64,000 nt of DNA from Anaerovibrio lipolyticus LB2005 (GCF_000621545.1 NZ_JHYA01000001.1:276872-340871); one strand, 5' to 3'; counted from the first letter of the stretch, positions 52,507-61,593 are shown. A program made the numbers and translations. Notes: generated by a model not told the origin, from the letters alone.

Positions 52507-53379
52507 TTATTTCAAAAAAGTCCAGCCGTCCCGTTCTTCTACCAGCCCATCCTTCATCAATCGACCCAGTGCTCTCTTAAATGCAGCCTTGCTTATATTA
52601 AATTTTCCCTTAATAAGCTCCGGCGAGCTCTCATCGGAATATGGCATTTTTCCCTCATGATTCTGTAGGAACATCAGCAGCTTATCAGAATCTGAATTCA
52701 TTGCCTTTTCCTTTGCCTCCCTGAGAGAAGCATTTAATCTGCCATCCTGACGGATATAGATAACCCTGGCCGTAATTTCCTCACCGACCCGCGGACGGTA
52801 AGGGGCCTCCTGATGAGGAATAAAGGCAATGTAACGCTCCTTGGTCAGCATAAATATACCACTATCGGTAATATTATATATGGAACCGGATATTTCCTGC
52901 CCCTTATGGACACTTTTATCTGCCTTTACAGAGGCCCGGCGTATTTCGTCTTCTACCTTCATGGTCACAGCCAAACGTCCTGATTTATCAGTATACAGCT
53001 TTGCCCATACCACTTCACCAACCTGAAGGTTGCCACGCATACCAGCAAAAGGCATAAATATACCACGCTCGGCCCCCACATCAAGGAAGGCACCATCCTT
53101 GGACACATTGATTACCTTCAATCTGGCAATCTGTCCCTCCCGCATTTTGGGAACCCGCATACTGGCAGTAAGACGACGTTTAGGGTCAAGATACAAAAAT
53201 ACCTTTACTTCATCTCCCACCTTTACCTCTGATGTTTGCTGAGTCTTATGAAGCAAAATATCATCATTGGTATTGCCAGTCTCCGCATCCAGGAACACGC
53301 CCATTTCTGACTCACGGACTGCCTTAAGGGTCACAACGGTACTAGGTCCGTATTTCTTACGTGGTTTTTCCCTTTCCAT
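52507..53379 (-). CDS. S1-domain RNA-binding protein, CvfB-like
   Basis: About 290 residues with several S1/OB repeats (EMGVFLDAETGN, RLKVINVSKDGAFLDVGAERGIFMPF, SGSIYNITDSGIFML) and a C-terminal winged helix (ISKAAFKRALGRLMKDGLVEE). This is the CvfB/YitL layout, linked to virulence-gene and RNA control in other Firmicutes. The start at 53379 lies just past the rsfS stop, with GAGGAC formed by the last rsfS codons. Confidence 0.9.
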   Translation of the reverse strand: MEREKPRKKYGPSTVVTLKAVRESEMGVFLDAETGNTNDDILLHKTQQTSEVKVGDEVKVFLYLDPKRRLTASMRVPKMREGQIARLKVINVSKDGAFLDVGAERGIFMPFAGMRGNLQVGEVVWAKLYTDKSGRLAVTMKVEDEIRRASVKADKSVHKGQEISGSIYNITDSGIFMLTKERYIAFIPHQEAPYRPRVGEEITARVIYIRQDGRLNASLREAKEKAMNSDSDKLLMFLQNHEGKMPYSDESSPELIKGKFNISKAAFKRALGRLMKDGLVEERDGWTFLK

Positions 53380-53380
53380 A

Positions 53381-53731
53381 TTAGTCCTCATATACTGTCA
53401 GCTCTGCATCGCCCCAAAGGCTTTCCAGAGAATAATACTCACGGCTTTCCTGAAGGAATATGTGGGCTACACAGTCACCATAATCCAAAAGCACCCACTC
53501 AGCCTCCCTATAGCCTTCACGATGCAGCATATCATGGCCTGCCTCGTGTAGCTGTTCTTCAATATTATCAGAAATAGCCTTTACCTGGGTGGTACTATTA
53601 GCTGAACAAACTACAAAATAATCGGTGGCCGGACTAAGCTCGGTCATGTTCATCAGTACCACATCACGGGCTTTCTTATCATCGGCGGCCTTTGCGATAG
53701 CATTGGCTAATTCTAATGAAGTTTTGTACAA
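53381..53731 (-). CDS. rsfS: Ribosomal silencing factor RsfS
   Basis: 116 residues. ARDVVLMNMTELSPATDYFVVCSANSTTQVKAI and EWVLLDYGDCVAHIFLQESREYYSLESLW are the family core. It binds L14 and blocks 30S-50S joining when nutrients are low. The start is a TTG seven bases after AAGGAGG. Confidence 0.96.
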   Translation of the reverse strand: MYKTSLELANAIAKAADDKKARDVVLMNMTELSPATDYFVVCSANSTTQVKAISDNIEEQLHEAGHDMLHREGYREAEWVLLDYGDCVAHIFLQESREYYSLESLWGDAELTVYED

Positions 53732-53752
53732 ATCAATTCCTCCTTGTATTGG

Positions 53753-54763
53753 TTAATCGTCTCCTCCAGATTCCTCCTGAGGAAACAGTTCATCTATCAA
53801 TTCAGTGGTTTTCACCGGATTATAAATCCAGCTTCCATCATGCTGTAATTCCCCCGGCAAAATTGTCACAACAGGTTTTGTCCCCTGCATATTTGTCAAC
53901 AAACTGGCAAAATGACCTGAATCGAAGGCCTCTATACTGGATTTTATGCGCTTATCACATATTTCCACCAGCTCCGGAATCTTCGAAAGGCTGTCCGGCT
54001 CCATGAGCTTGCCACAGAAAGCCTTCAAAAATTTTTGCTGACGCATGCTGCGTCCATAGGCCCCCAGATCATCACTGGCAAATCGCAGATACTTTTGAGC
54101 CATATCCCCTTCCATGTGCTGTATGCCCTTTGGAATGTGGATGTATAAATCTCCCTCTGGATCATCATAATTAAGGTCATTATCAACGTAAATATCAATG
54201 CCGCCCATTACATCCACAACCTCAGCCAAAGCCTCGGTATCAATAGCGACATAATGGTGAAGGGTTATCCCCAGATTTTTGGACACCGTCTGCTCCATAA
54301 GGGGAATTCCTCCATAATAATAGGCATTATTAAGTGGCTCAGGAGCATTGCGACCCTGAATATTCACCATGGTGTATCTTGGAATGGTGATGAATCTAAC
54401 TTCTCCCGTATTATGCTTAAAGCTCATAATAATAACGGAGTCCGCCGACTGACCACTATCCTCCTTACCAGGATCAAGGCCCAACACCAGAATATTGGTA
54501 TATCCATCAAAACGGGGATCAAAGCTGGCTGCCCGCAAATCTTTCCTTTGCTTGTAGCCATCATATATTTCCATGTAAACAGCCATTCTCTGGCTTCCCC
54601 AATGGTATATCTGCATGGATAACCAGCCCACCCCAGTAAGAACTACCATAACTATAAGGGTAGCCATAAAAATTCTTACTATTTTAACATTACGCTTACG
54701 GCGCTTCTGGGCTTGTTTTTGTTTAATTCTTTCTCTTGTCTCACTATATGGCTTTTTGCTCAT
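53753..54763 (-). CDS. LytR-CpsA-Psr family protein
   Basis: 336 residues. A basic cytoplasmic tail, one transmembrane helix (residues 29-52), then an extracytoplasmic LCP domain (NILVLGLD, DSVIIMSF, DVMGGIDIYVD, RSMRQQKFLKAF). LCP enzymes attach polymers to the cell wall. The usual IPRDT motif reads IPRYT: the Asp that helps bind metal and pyrophosphate is a Tyr. Gene order YqeK-LCP-RsfS is common. The Shine-Dalgarno is weak. Confidence 0.92.
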   Translation of the reverse strand: MSKKPYSETRERIKQKQAQKRRKRNVKIVRIFMATLIVMVVLTGVGWLSMQIYHWGSQRMAVYMEIYDGYKQRKDLRAASFDPRFDGYTNILVLGLDPGKEDSGQSADSVIIMSFKHNTGEVRFITIPRYTMVNIQGRNAPEPLNNAYYYGGIPLMEQTVSKNLGITLHHYVAIDTEALAEVVDVMGGIDIYVDNDLNYDDPEGDLYIHIPKGIQHMEGDMAQKYLRFASDDLGAYGRSMRQQKFLKAFCGKLMEPDSLSKIPELVEICDKRIKSSIEAFDSGHFASLLTNMQGTKPVVTILPGELQHDGSWIYNPVKTTELIDELFPQEESGGDD

Positions 54764-54772
54764 ATCTTATGC

Positions 54773-55345
54773 TCATTTCTTGAGTTTTAAAAGAATCTCA
54801 TTTCTGGCAACAACAGTATCAGGGTGTATCAGGTGATTTTTGTTCAATACAAATTCTATGGACTGAGACAAGCCTGCCAAAACCATTTCATCAAGGCTAA
54901 CAGTTTTGGAAAGCTCCCGCAAGTGCTCCACTGCCGGATAATCCCTGGCCGGCTCAATCATATCTGCAAAATATATAATCTTATCCAAATCTGTCATTGC
55001 TGCTCCACCAACAGTATGGCGATAGATAGCCTGGGCTATCTCCTCATCCTCCACACCGTATTCTTCCCGAATAAGCTCGGCTCCAATGTAGCCATGCAAT
55101 AACAGAGGCATGCTTTTTTCCACCTCGCCGTATGATATATGGCGCTTATCTGCTTCACTTATCAGCTGTTCATTGGGATACTGACGGGCACAGTCATGGA
55201 GAAGGCCAGCAATTCTCGCTTTTTCAACATCGACACCAAACCGCTCTGCCAGATACACTGCCGACTCAGCCACACCTACAGAATGAATAAATCTGGTGGC
55301 TTTTAATCTGCTTTGCAGCTTGTCCTTCATCTCATCATAAGTCAT
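54773..55345 (-). CDS. yqeK: YqeK-family HD-domain Ap4A hydrolase
   Basis: About 190 residues. HSVGVAESAVYLAERFGVD and GLLHDCARQYP (HD motif), GYIGAELIREEYG and AIYRHTVGG are typical of YqeK, which cleaves Ap4A symmetrically. The frame is open to a TTG at 55387, whose first residues look like RCPFCG by chance; AGGT before ATG 55345 is preferred although weak. Follows nadD. Confidence 0.92.
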   Translation of the reverse strand: MTYDEMKDKLQSRLKATRFIHSVGVAESAVYLAERFGVDVEKARIAGLLHDCARQYPNEQLISEADKRHISYGEVEKSMPLLLHGYIGAELIREEYGVEDEEIAQAIYRHTVGGAAMTDLDKIIYFADMIEPARDYPAVEHLRELSKTVSLDEMVLAGLSQSIEFVLNKNHLIHPDTVVARNEILLKLKK

Positions 55346-55410
55346 ATCAAATCTATACCTGCTAACACCACAAAAAGGACACCGCAAAACGATATCCCAT
55401 TTTATGGTCT

Positions 55411-56025
55411 TTAATCTTTATATAGGCCTTCTTTATATATATACTGCTCCACACATGATGGCACAATATATTTAATGGAATAGCCTTTTTTTATGCGATT
55501 TCTGATATCCGTGGAAGATATTTCCAGCTCCGGAGTTTCCAGCCGATGAATCTTCCTTTTGCCAAGCTCCCCAAAGGACTCTTTAATCTGATTTACATCT
55601 GGAAGACAGCCCTGACGGGATGCGCCAATAAAATGGCACAACTCCAACAGCTCATCTATGCGGTCCCAAGTATGAATTTCCTGAATGGCATCCGCACCAG
55701 TTATAAAAAAGAACTCTGTCCCCTTGCCATACTGGGTTATAAGCTGGGATATGGTATCAATGGTATAGGATGGTCCAGGACGGTTCATCTCTATGTCAGA
55801 TACCTCAAAATTAGGGTTGGAGCAAGTCGCCAGCACCGTCATTACATATCTGTGCTTGGCCATGGTAACACTCTGTTGCTGCTTATGCGGTGGCACAGCA
55901 GCCGGTATAAAGATAACCTTATCCAGATTATACTCATCGCGAACTGCCTCAGCAGTCATGAGATGCCCCACATGAATAGGATCAAAGGTACCTCCCATGA
56001 TGCCCAAACGCTTCTTTTTACCCAT
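55411..56025 (-). CDS. nadD: Nicotinate-nucleotide adenylyltransferase
   Basis: 204 residues. GIMGGTFDPIHVGHLMTAEAV at the N-terminus (nucleotidyl-transfer HxGH motif) and the C-terminal LETPELEISSTDIRNRI (SSTxIR motif). Converts NaMN to NaAD in NAD synthesis. AGGAG precedes the ATG and overlaps the stop of a small upstream gene. Confidence 0.97.
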   Translation of the reverse strand: MGKKKRLGIMGGTFDPIHVGHLMTAEAVRDEYNLDKVIFIPAAVPPHKQQQSVTMAKHRYVMTVLATCSNPNFEVSDIEMNRPGPSYTIDTISQLITQYGKGTEFFFITGADAIQEIHTWDRIDELLELCHFIGASRQGCLPDVNQIKESFGELGKRKIHRLETPELEISSTDIRNRIKKGYSIKYIVPSCVEQYIYKEGLYKD

Positions 56026-56034
56026 AATACGCTC

Positions 56035-56184
56035 CTACAATAAACTTAATAGAAAAACCGCTACAACGCAAACAAAAATTATTATAGCAATTCCTCGGGC
56101 ATAATCAAGTATATCATGTCTGCCCTTTTTTGTATCGTAATACTGCCCAATTGTTTTTAAATATCCTTTAATTAATCGAATCAA
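56035..56184 (-). CDS. Small membrane protein between proA and nadD
   Basis: A 49-residue frame not long enough for usual ORF calling. It starts with TTG overlapping the proA stop (TTGA) and ends with a TAG that overlaps the nadD Shine-Dalgarno. An amphipathic, basic N-terminal half (IRLIKGYLKTIGQYYDTKKGR) is followed by one transmembrane helix (IAIIIFVCVVAVFLLSLL). The tight packing on both sides supports coding. Function unknown. Confidence 0.6.
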   Translation of the reverse strand: MIRLIKGYLKTIGQYYDTKKGRHDILDYARGIAIIIFVCVVAVFLLSLL

Positions 56185-57440
56185 CGGATTTGTCCATCTC
56201 CATTAATAAGATACTTGGTACTGGTCAGTGCCACCAAGCCCATAGGACCACGGGCATGGAGCTTCTGGGTACTGATACCGATCTCAGCGCCAAAACCGAA
56301 CTCACAACCATCAGTGAATCTGGTGGAGGCATTGACATAAACAGAAGAAGCATTTACACGACGCTGGAAAAGGCGTGAATTAGTCAAATTCTCAGTTACA
56401 ATGGTTTCAGAATGACCTGTGTTGTACTTATTGATATGCTCAATAGCCTCGTTAACATCTGCCACCACCTTCACGGAGAGAATCAGATCACCATACTCAG
56501 TGCTCCAGTCTTCCTCAGTGGCTGGAACCATATCTGGAACAATATCCAAGGATGCCTTACAGCCCCGGAGCTCAGTATTCTTCTCCTTCATAGCCTTTGA
56601 CAGCATAGGCAAAAACCTTTCTGCTACATTCTTATGCACCAGAAGGGTTTCCATAGCATTACATACTGAAGGTCTGGAGGTCTTGGCATTCACTGCAATC
56701 TTAAGGGCCATATCCAAATCAGCACTCTCATCTACATAAGTATGACATACTCCAGTACCAGTTTCAATAACGGGCACGGTACTATTTTCCACCACAGTCT
56801 TAATAAGACCCGCGCCGCCTCTTGGGATAATAACATCCAAATAATTGTTGAGCTTCAGCATAATATTTACAGCTTCACGATCCACAACATCCACAAACTG
56901 GATAGCCCCATCCGGAATACCGGCACCATAAGCAGCCTTCTGCAAAAGCTCAATAATGGCAATATTGGAATTAATGGCCTCAGAACCACCACGAAGAATA
57001 ACAGCATTACCAGATTTAATACAAAGGCCTGCTGCATCGGAGGTAACATTTGGTCGGGCTTCATAAATCATACCCACTACTCCCAGAGGAACCCGCACAC
57101 GGCGAATTTCCAGGCCATTTGGGCGAATGGTGGAATAATCACCCTCGCCTACAGGATCAGGCAAAGCAGCTGCCTGCCGAAGGCCATCTGCCATACCCCC
57201 AATACGTTCATGGGTAAGAAGCAATCTATCCAGATATGATTTCTTTACGCCCTTTTCCTCTGCCAAAGCCATATCCTTTTTATTGGCTTCAATAATAACA
57301 TCGTCATGTTTCTCCAGCATATCCGCCATGGCCAATAATGCCTTGTTTTTTGTATCCGTCGAAACCAAAGTCATGGCATCAGCAGCCTTCACCGCCGCCT
57401 CTGCCTTGGAAACCATAATTTTCTGCAAATCCACTGCCAT
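56181..57440 (-). CDS. proA: Gamma-glutamyl phosphate reductase
   Basis: 419 residues, an aldehyde-dehydrogenase-fold enzyme. VPLGVVGMIYEARPNVTSDAAGLCIKSGNAVILRGG, the catalytic cysteine in TGTGVCHTYVD, and the C-terminal HARGPMGLVALTSTKY. Reduces glutamyl phosphate to the semialdehyde for proline synthesis. Co-transcribed with proB. Confidence 0.97.
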   Translation of the reverse strand: MAVDLQKIMVSKAEAAVKAADAMTLVSTDTKNKALLAMADMLEKHDDVIIEANKKDMALAEEKGVKKSYLDRLLLTHERIGGMADGLRQAAALPDPVGEGDYSTIRPNGLEIRRVRVPLGVVGMIYEARPNVTSDAAGLCIKSGNAVILRGGSEAINSNIAIIELLQKAAYGAGIPDGAIQFVDVVDREAVNIMLKLNNYLDVIIPRGGAGLIKTVVENSTVPVIETGTGVCHTYVDESADLDMALKIAVNAKTSRPSVCNAMETLLVHKNVAERFLPMLSKAMKEKNTELRGCKASLDIVPDMVPATEEDWSTEYGDLILSVKVVADVNEAIEHINKYNTGHSETIVTENLTNSRLFQRRVNASSVYVNASTRFTDGCEFGFGAEIGISTQKLHARGPMGLVALTSTKYLINGDGQIR

Positions 57441-57467
57441 TACCTCCCTGCTATTTGGTGGTAAACC

Positions 57468-58592
57468 TTAAATCATAAGAACCATATTATCACGATGAAT
57501 AACCTCATCATGGTCATTATCCGGGAGAAGGACCTTAAACTCATCAGTTTTTAGTCCCTTAATCTTCTCCAGATCATTTCTATCAAAATTAATGACTCCA
57601 CGGGCAATTTCCTGGTAGTCCTCGGTCAGTACCCGCACTGTATCGCCAATGGTATATTCGCCCTCAGACTGCTTAATACCTGCTGCCAGCAAGCTGGACC
57701 CTGATTTTAAGGCCCTTACACAGCCTGCATCCACTACCAGATCACCGCTGATACGCTTTCCAAAGGCCAGCCAGCCCTTTCGTGCCTTTAGATGAGCCTC
57801 CTTTGGTGGAAATACTGTTCCCACATTCTCACCATCAATAATTCGACGTATTATACCCTTTTCGCTGCCAGAGGCAATACACATGGTAACCCCTGAAGCC
57901 GTGGCAATCTTGGCCGCCTCAATCTTGGTGGACATGCCACCGGTTCCCATGGCAGACCCCGCTCCCCCGGCAATCTGCTCAATATGGGGAGTAATTTCCT
58001 TTATCTCATGAATAAGGGTAGCCGATGGATCCTTGGAAGGATTTCCCGTATATACCCCATCAATATCAGACAGGATAATAAGCAAATCCGCATCCACCAA
58101 TGATGCAACCATGGCTGAAAGATTATCGTTATCTCCAATCTTAACCTCATCCACAGCTACCGCATCATTTTCATTAATGATAGGTACCACACCCATTTTA
58201 AGCATGGTGAGAAGTGTATTGCGTGAGTTATTGTACTGCTTGTGCTGCACATAATTATCGCGGGTCAAAAGCACCTGCCCGGCCACCTGACCATATTCAG
58301 CAAAGAGCTTATCATATATATGCATGAGCATTCCCTGGCCAACAGCAGCCAACGCCTGCTTCTCCTTCACCCCGGAGGGGCGTTCACTCAGGCCCATACG
58401 AACCACACCAGCACCAATGGCACCAGAGGAAACCAGAATAACATCCTTGCCCTGGCTGGAAAGATCTGCCAGCTCACGGACCAGCTGCTCTATTCTATAA
58501 AGGTTAAGCTTGCCGTTATCATAAAGGAGAGTGCTTGTACCCACCTTCACAACAATACGGCTGGCGCTTTTTATATGCTCACGAGTCTCCAT
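57468..58592 (-). CDS. proB: Glutamate 5-kinase
   Basis: 374 residues. RIVVKVGTSTLLYDNG, VSSGAIGAGVVRMG, FGDNDNLSAMVA-like region (KIGDNDNLSAMVASL) and GTGGMSTKIEAAKIA form the kinase; a PUA domain follows from about residue 278. First step of proline synthesis, normally feedback-inhibited. GAGG eight bases before the ATG. Confidence 0.97.
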   Translation of the reverse strand: METREHIKSASRIVVKVGTSTLLYDNGKLNLYRIEQLVRELADLSSQGKDVILVSSGAIGAGVVRMGLSERPSGVKEKQALAAVGQGMLMHIYDKLFAEYGQVAGQVLLTRDNYVQHKQYNNSRNTLLTMLKMGVVPIINENDAVAVDEVKIGDNDNLSAMVASLVDADLLIILSDIDGVYTGNPSKDPSATLIHEIKEITPHIEQIAGGAGSAMGTGGMSTKIEAAKIATASGVTMCIASGSEKGIIRRIIDGENVGTVFPPKEAHLKARKGWLAFGKRISGDLVVDAGCVRALKSGSSLLAAGIKQSEGEYTIGDTVRVLTEDYQEIARGVINFDRNDLEKIKGLKTDEFKVLLPDNDHDEVIHRDNMVLMI

Positions 58593-58624
58593 AACCCAAA
58601 CCTCACTTTATTTTGCCAGTCAAA

Positions 58625-58930
58625 TTATTTTGGCAGCTCAATTTTAGGGGAATCAAAATTACGCTTAAACAAAAGTCCGTTATGACCAATAATCTGAACA
58701 AGGTCAGAATTGGTACGCTCTGCCAGCATAGTGATAGCAGATTCAGGATCATCCATGCAGTTCTGAAGTACACGCACCTTCACCAGCTCACGCTTCTTGA
58801 TAGCCTCTGCTGCGGACTGAACCACTGTAGGACTTACCCCTTCCTTGCCAATCATAACAACCGGATCCATGGTCATTCCCATGGAACGCAGAAATCTTTT
58901 CTGCTTGCCGGTTAATGTATTCTTTATCAT
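58625..58930 (-). CDS. yhbY: Ribosome assembly RNA-binding protein YhbY
   Basis: 101 residues, a CRM-domain protein (LTGKQKRFLRSMGMTMDPVVMIGKEGVS, with GKEG matching the GxxG loop). Associates with pre-50S particles. AAGGAG precedes the ATG. 15 bp downstream of obgE. Confidence 0.95.
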   Translation of the reverse strand: MIKNTLTGKQKRFLRSMGMTMDPVVMIGKEGVSPTVVQSAAEAIKKRELVKVRVLQNCMDDPESAITMLAERTNSDLVQIIGHNGLLFKRNFDSPKIELPK

Positions 58931-58944
58931 ATATAGTTATCTCC

Positions 58945-60234
58945 TTAATCCCGATACTCGAATTCCATTTCGCCGATTCTTACAGTATTGCCTTCCTTAA
59001 TACCGCGCTCAATGAGCTTCTTGTCAATGCCCTTGATTCGCCAGATATACTGGAAGCGTCTGATGGCCTCGTCGTTGCCGAAATTAGTCATGGCCACCAG
59101 CTTATCAAGTGACTTGGAGCTTACAATGAAATCACCTGCATCATTACGGGTAATAGTAACCTTATCAGGATCCTCTTCCTTGGCATCATATACCTTAACG
59201 CCCTCTTCCACATCCGGCTCCTCAACGTATTCGTCAAGAACCTGGGCCACACGCTGAATAAGCTCCTTTGTTCCCTGACGGGTAGCTGCAGAAATAGGGA
59301 ATATTTCAATGCCCTCTTTCTCCGCCAATTCCTTAAGGCGCTCAAAGTTCTCCTGAGCTCCTGGCAAATCCATCTTATTGGCCGCCAAAATCTGTGGACG
59401 ACGGGCAATTTTTTCGCTATAAATCTTCAGCTCTTTATTAATCTTATAATAATCCTCAACTGGATCACGGCCTTCCACACCAGAGGCATCCACGATATGA
59501 ACAATAACCTTGGTACGCTCCACATGGCGAAGGAAATCGTGGCCAAGGCCAACGCCCTCAGAGGCACCGTCAATAAGCCCCGGAATATCAGCCATTACAA
59601 AGGTACGCTCATCATCAATATCACCAACGCTTACCACACCCAGTACAGGGGTAATGGTGGTAAAATGATACTCGGCAATCTCTGGACGGGCTGCAGAAAC
59701 AGCAGCCACCAGACTGGATTTACCCACGCTTGGATAGCCTACCAGCCCCACGTCAGCCAGCAGCTTCAGCTCCAAAATCAAGTTACGGCTTTCACCAGGC
59801 TCACCCAGCTCTGCAAATGTAGGGGCACGATTGGCACTATTGGCAAACTTGGCATTGCCACGGCCGCCACGGCCACCCTTGGCAATAACAGCCTCCTGCC
59901 CAATTTCAGTAAGATCTGCCAAAATTTCTCCAGTATCAGCATCCTTGACCAAGGTCCCCTGAGGAACTTTAATAATACAAGGGGGTGCGTTATGACCATA
60001 CTGATTTTTAATATCGCCATTCTCACCGTTCTTGCCCTGGAATTTTCTGTGATAACGGAAATCCAGCAGAGTATTCATATTATTATCAACAACAAAGACA
60101 ATATCAGCACCACGGCCACCGTCACCGCCGGATGGACCGCCCTTGGCAACAAATTTCTCACGCCGAAAAGCTGACTTGCCGTTACCACCGTTGCCGGCAG
60201 TAACCTTTATGGTAGTTCTATCTATAAACTGCAT
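58945..60234 (-). CDS. obgE: GTPase ObgE/CgtA
   Basis: 429 residues. The glycine-rich Obg fold (residues 1-157: GNGGNGKSAFRREKFVAKGGPSGGDGG), a G domain (GYPSVGKSSLVAAVS, DIPGLIDGASEGVGLG) and the C-terminal OCT domain. Acts in 50S assembly and stress control. Its own promoter and a palindrome lie at 60264-60333. Confidence 0.97.
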   Translation of the reverse strand: MQFIDRTTIKVTAGNGGNGKSAFRREKFVAKGGPSGGDGGRGADIVFVVDNNMNTLLDFRYHRKFQGKNGENGDIKNQYGHNAPPCIIKVPQGTLVKDADTGEILADLTEIGQEAVIAKGGRGGRGNAKFANSANRAPTFAELGEPGESRNLILELKLLADVGLVGYPSVGKSSLVAAVSAARPEIAEYHFTTITPVLGVVSVGDIDDERTFVMADIPGLIDGASEGVGLGHDFLRHVERTKVIVHIVDASGVEGRDPVEDYYKINKELKIYSEKIARRPQILAANKMDLPGAQENFERLKELAEKEGIEIFPISAATRQGTKELIQRVAQVLDEYVEEPDVEEGVKVYDAKEEDPDKVTITRNDAGDFIVSSKSLDKLVAMTNFGNDEAIRRFQYIWRIKGIDKKLIERGIKEGNTVRIGEMEFEYRD

Positions 60235-60263
60235 AAGCCTCTCCTTAATAAAAGTGACCCAAA

Positions 60264-60316
60264 GTAATGTATAAAAAGCTGGTATTGTATACCAATGCCA
60301 GCTTTTTATACATTAC
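60264..60316. repeat. 53-bp near-perfect palindrome in front of obgE
   Basis: GTAATGTATAAAAAGCTGG and its complement pair over 19 bp, extended by four more pairs around one mismatch, with a 5-nt loop. In the minus direction the inner part GCTGG...CCAGC is followed by TTTTT, a terminator-like core. Confidence 0.85.
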
Positions 60317-60333
60317 TCAATTTAATCAATCAA
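60305..60333 (-). promoter_or_regulatory. Sigma-A promoter of obgE, overlapping the palindrome
   Basis: TTGATT (60328-60333), 17-bp spacer, TATAAA (60305-60310). The -10 lies in one arm of the palindrome. Confidence 0.65.
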
Positions 60334-60342
60334 ATAAGCAAA

Positions 60343-60382
60343 TAATAAAATATACCTGCGCCTATGTGAAGACGCAGGTATT
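60343..60382 (-). terminator. Terminator downstream of rpmA
   Basis: ATACCTGCG ... CGCAGGTAT followed by ATTTTATTATTT on the minus strand. Confidence 0.85.
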
Positions 60383-60391
60383 TTCTACTAA

Positions 60392-60691
60392 TTACATAGC
60401 AGCTTCGTCAACTGCATAAACGCTAACCTGACGGTTATAACGACCCTTGCGCTCGAAAGCTACACGGCCATCAATCTTAGCGAACAGGGTATCGTCCTTA
60501 CCAATACCAACATTGGTACCTGGGTGGAAATGAGTTCCACGCTGACGAACCAGAATGCTGCCTGCAGTTACAACGGTGCCAGCCTGCTCCTTAACACCAA
60601 GGCGCTTTGCCTCAGAGTCACGACCATTACGGGTGCTGGACACACCTTTCTTATGTGCGAAAAGCTGTAAATCAAAAGTGAACATTAACAT
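60392..60691 (-). CDS. rpmA: Ribosomal protein L27 (bL27) with cleavable N-terminus
   Basis: 99 residues. [22 protein letters not shown]: the FDLQLF-A segment is the Firmicute N-terminal extension that Prp removes, leaving AHKKG at the ribosomal A/P-site region. The ATG at 60691 shares a base with the prp stop; the ATG at 60685 has better spacing from AGGAGG. Confidence 0.97.
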   Translation of the reverse strand: MLMFTFDLQLFAHKKGVSSTRNGRDSEAKRLGVKEQAGTVVTAGSILVRQRGTHFHPGTNVGIGKDDTLFAKIDGRVAFERKGRYNRQVSVYAVDEAAM

Positions 60692-61104
60692 TACACCTCC
60701 TGATCCTGTTGAATCTCAAAAATGTGCACCCCGTCGAGATCATTCTCTCGGATTCGTTCATCGTAGATGTCATAAAGTCCAATAAGCATTGTCTCTAATA
60801 GTGCATCAGTTATATCATCGAGGTCAGTAGTAAGCCTTACCTGTAAGTCACCTGGCGCAACCTTATACTTAAGATAAGCAGATAAGCTATCCGGATTGCT
60901 CCTGGAAAGATTATGAAGCCGCATGAGGTGCTCACCCAAGCCCTTTAACGTAGTCTGTGCCAATACGGAAACGCCGGCACACACAATGCTACTCCCCCGC
61001 TGACCATGATGGCCAGCAACGGTGTAACCGAAAATTCTGTCCTCTTTATTTCGGTAAACGGTAATTTCGATACCACCGTCCACCTTCTGTCTGTCACGTC
61101 TCAT
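60691..61104 (-). CDS. prp: Ribosomal-processing cysteine protease Prp
   Basis: About 137 residues. [23 protein letters not shown] carries the catalytic His and Cys pair of Prp (YsxB), which trims L27. Located between rplU and rpmA as in other Firmicutes, matching the cleavable L27 here. The start is uncertain: ATG 61104 lacks a good Shine-Dalgarno and a GTG at 61083 is an alternative. Confidence 0.93.
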   Translation of the reverse strand: MRRDRQKVDGGIEITVYRNKEDRIFGYTVAGHHGQRGSSIVCAGVSVLAQTTLKGLGEHLMRLHNLSRSNPDSLSAYLKYKVAPGDLQVRLTTDLDDITDALLETMLIGLYDIYDERIRENDLDGVHIFEIQQDQEV

Positions 61105-61168
61105 AGGAAATACCAACAACAATAAATACCATACAACGACTAACAGAACTAAAAGTCATTGCTTACGA

Positions 61169-61480
61169 TTAAGCCTCGATCTTCTCGATAACAACCTTAG
61201 TGAATGGCTGACGATGGCCCTGACGCTTGCGGTAGTTGGACTTAGCCTTGTACTTAAATACCAGGATCTTCTTGTCCTTGCCCTGAGCTTCTACCTTAGC
61301 AGTAACCTTAGCACCCTCAACAACTGGCTTGCCAACAACAACCTCGTTATCCTTTACAACAGTCAGAACCTGATCAAAGGTAACAGCCTCGCCCTCAGCA
61401 GCCTCAATCTTCTCAACAGTGATAACATCGCCTTCAGCAACCTTATACTGCTTGCCACCAGTCTTGATAATTGCGTACAT
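61169..61480 (-). CDS. rplU: Ribosomal protein L21 (bL21)
   Basis: 103 residues. [20 protein letters not shown] and [22 protein letters not shown] are diagnostic. GGGAGG precedes the ATG. First gene of the rplU-prp-rpmA operon. Confidence 0.98.
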   Translation of the reverse strand: MYAIIKTGGKQYKVAEGDVITVEKIEAAEGEAVTFDQVLTVVKDNEVVVGKPVVEGAKVTAKVEAQGKDKKILVFKYKAKSNYRKRQGHRQPFTKVVIEKIEA

Positions 61481-61494
61481 TCATTTACACCTCC

Positions 61495-61588
61495 CTATAA
61501 TTTACTCGCCAATTACGGTACAGCCTAAGCTGTTTACAAGAACCTCACTGTGCGGTTTGGGAAAGCGCATACCTATTGCGCTTACGTT
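61495..61588 (-). promoter_or_regulatory. Likely L21 leader (5' UTR)
   Basis: About 90 nt transcribed ahead of rplU contain AAGCGCAAUAGGUAUGCGCUU, then CCGCACAGUGAGGUUCUUGUAAACAGCUUAGGCUGUACC. Position and form fit the ribosomal L21 leader class; not checked against a model. Confidence 0.55.
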
Positions 61589-61593
61589 TAAAT

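Noticed and set aside
55346..55387. N-terminal extension of yqeK reading RCPFCG, like the start of NrdR
   Set aside because: Only six residues match, there is a TTG start without a suitable ribosome-binding site, and the rest is YqeK.
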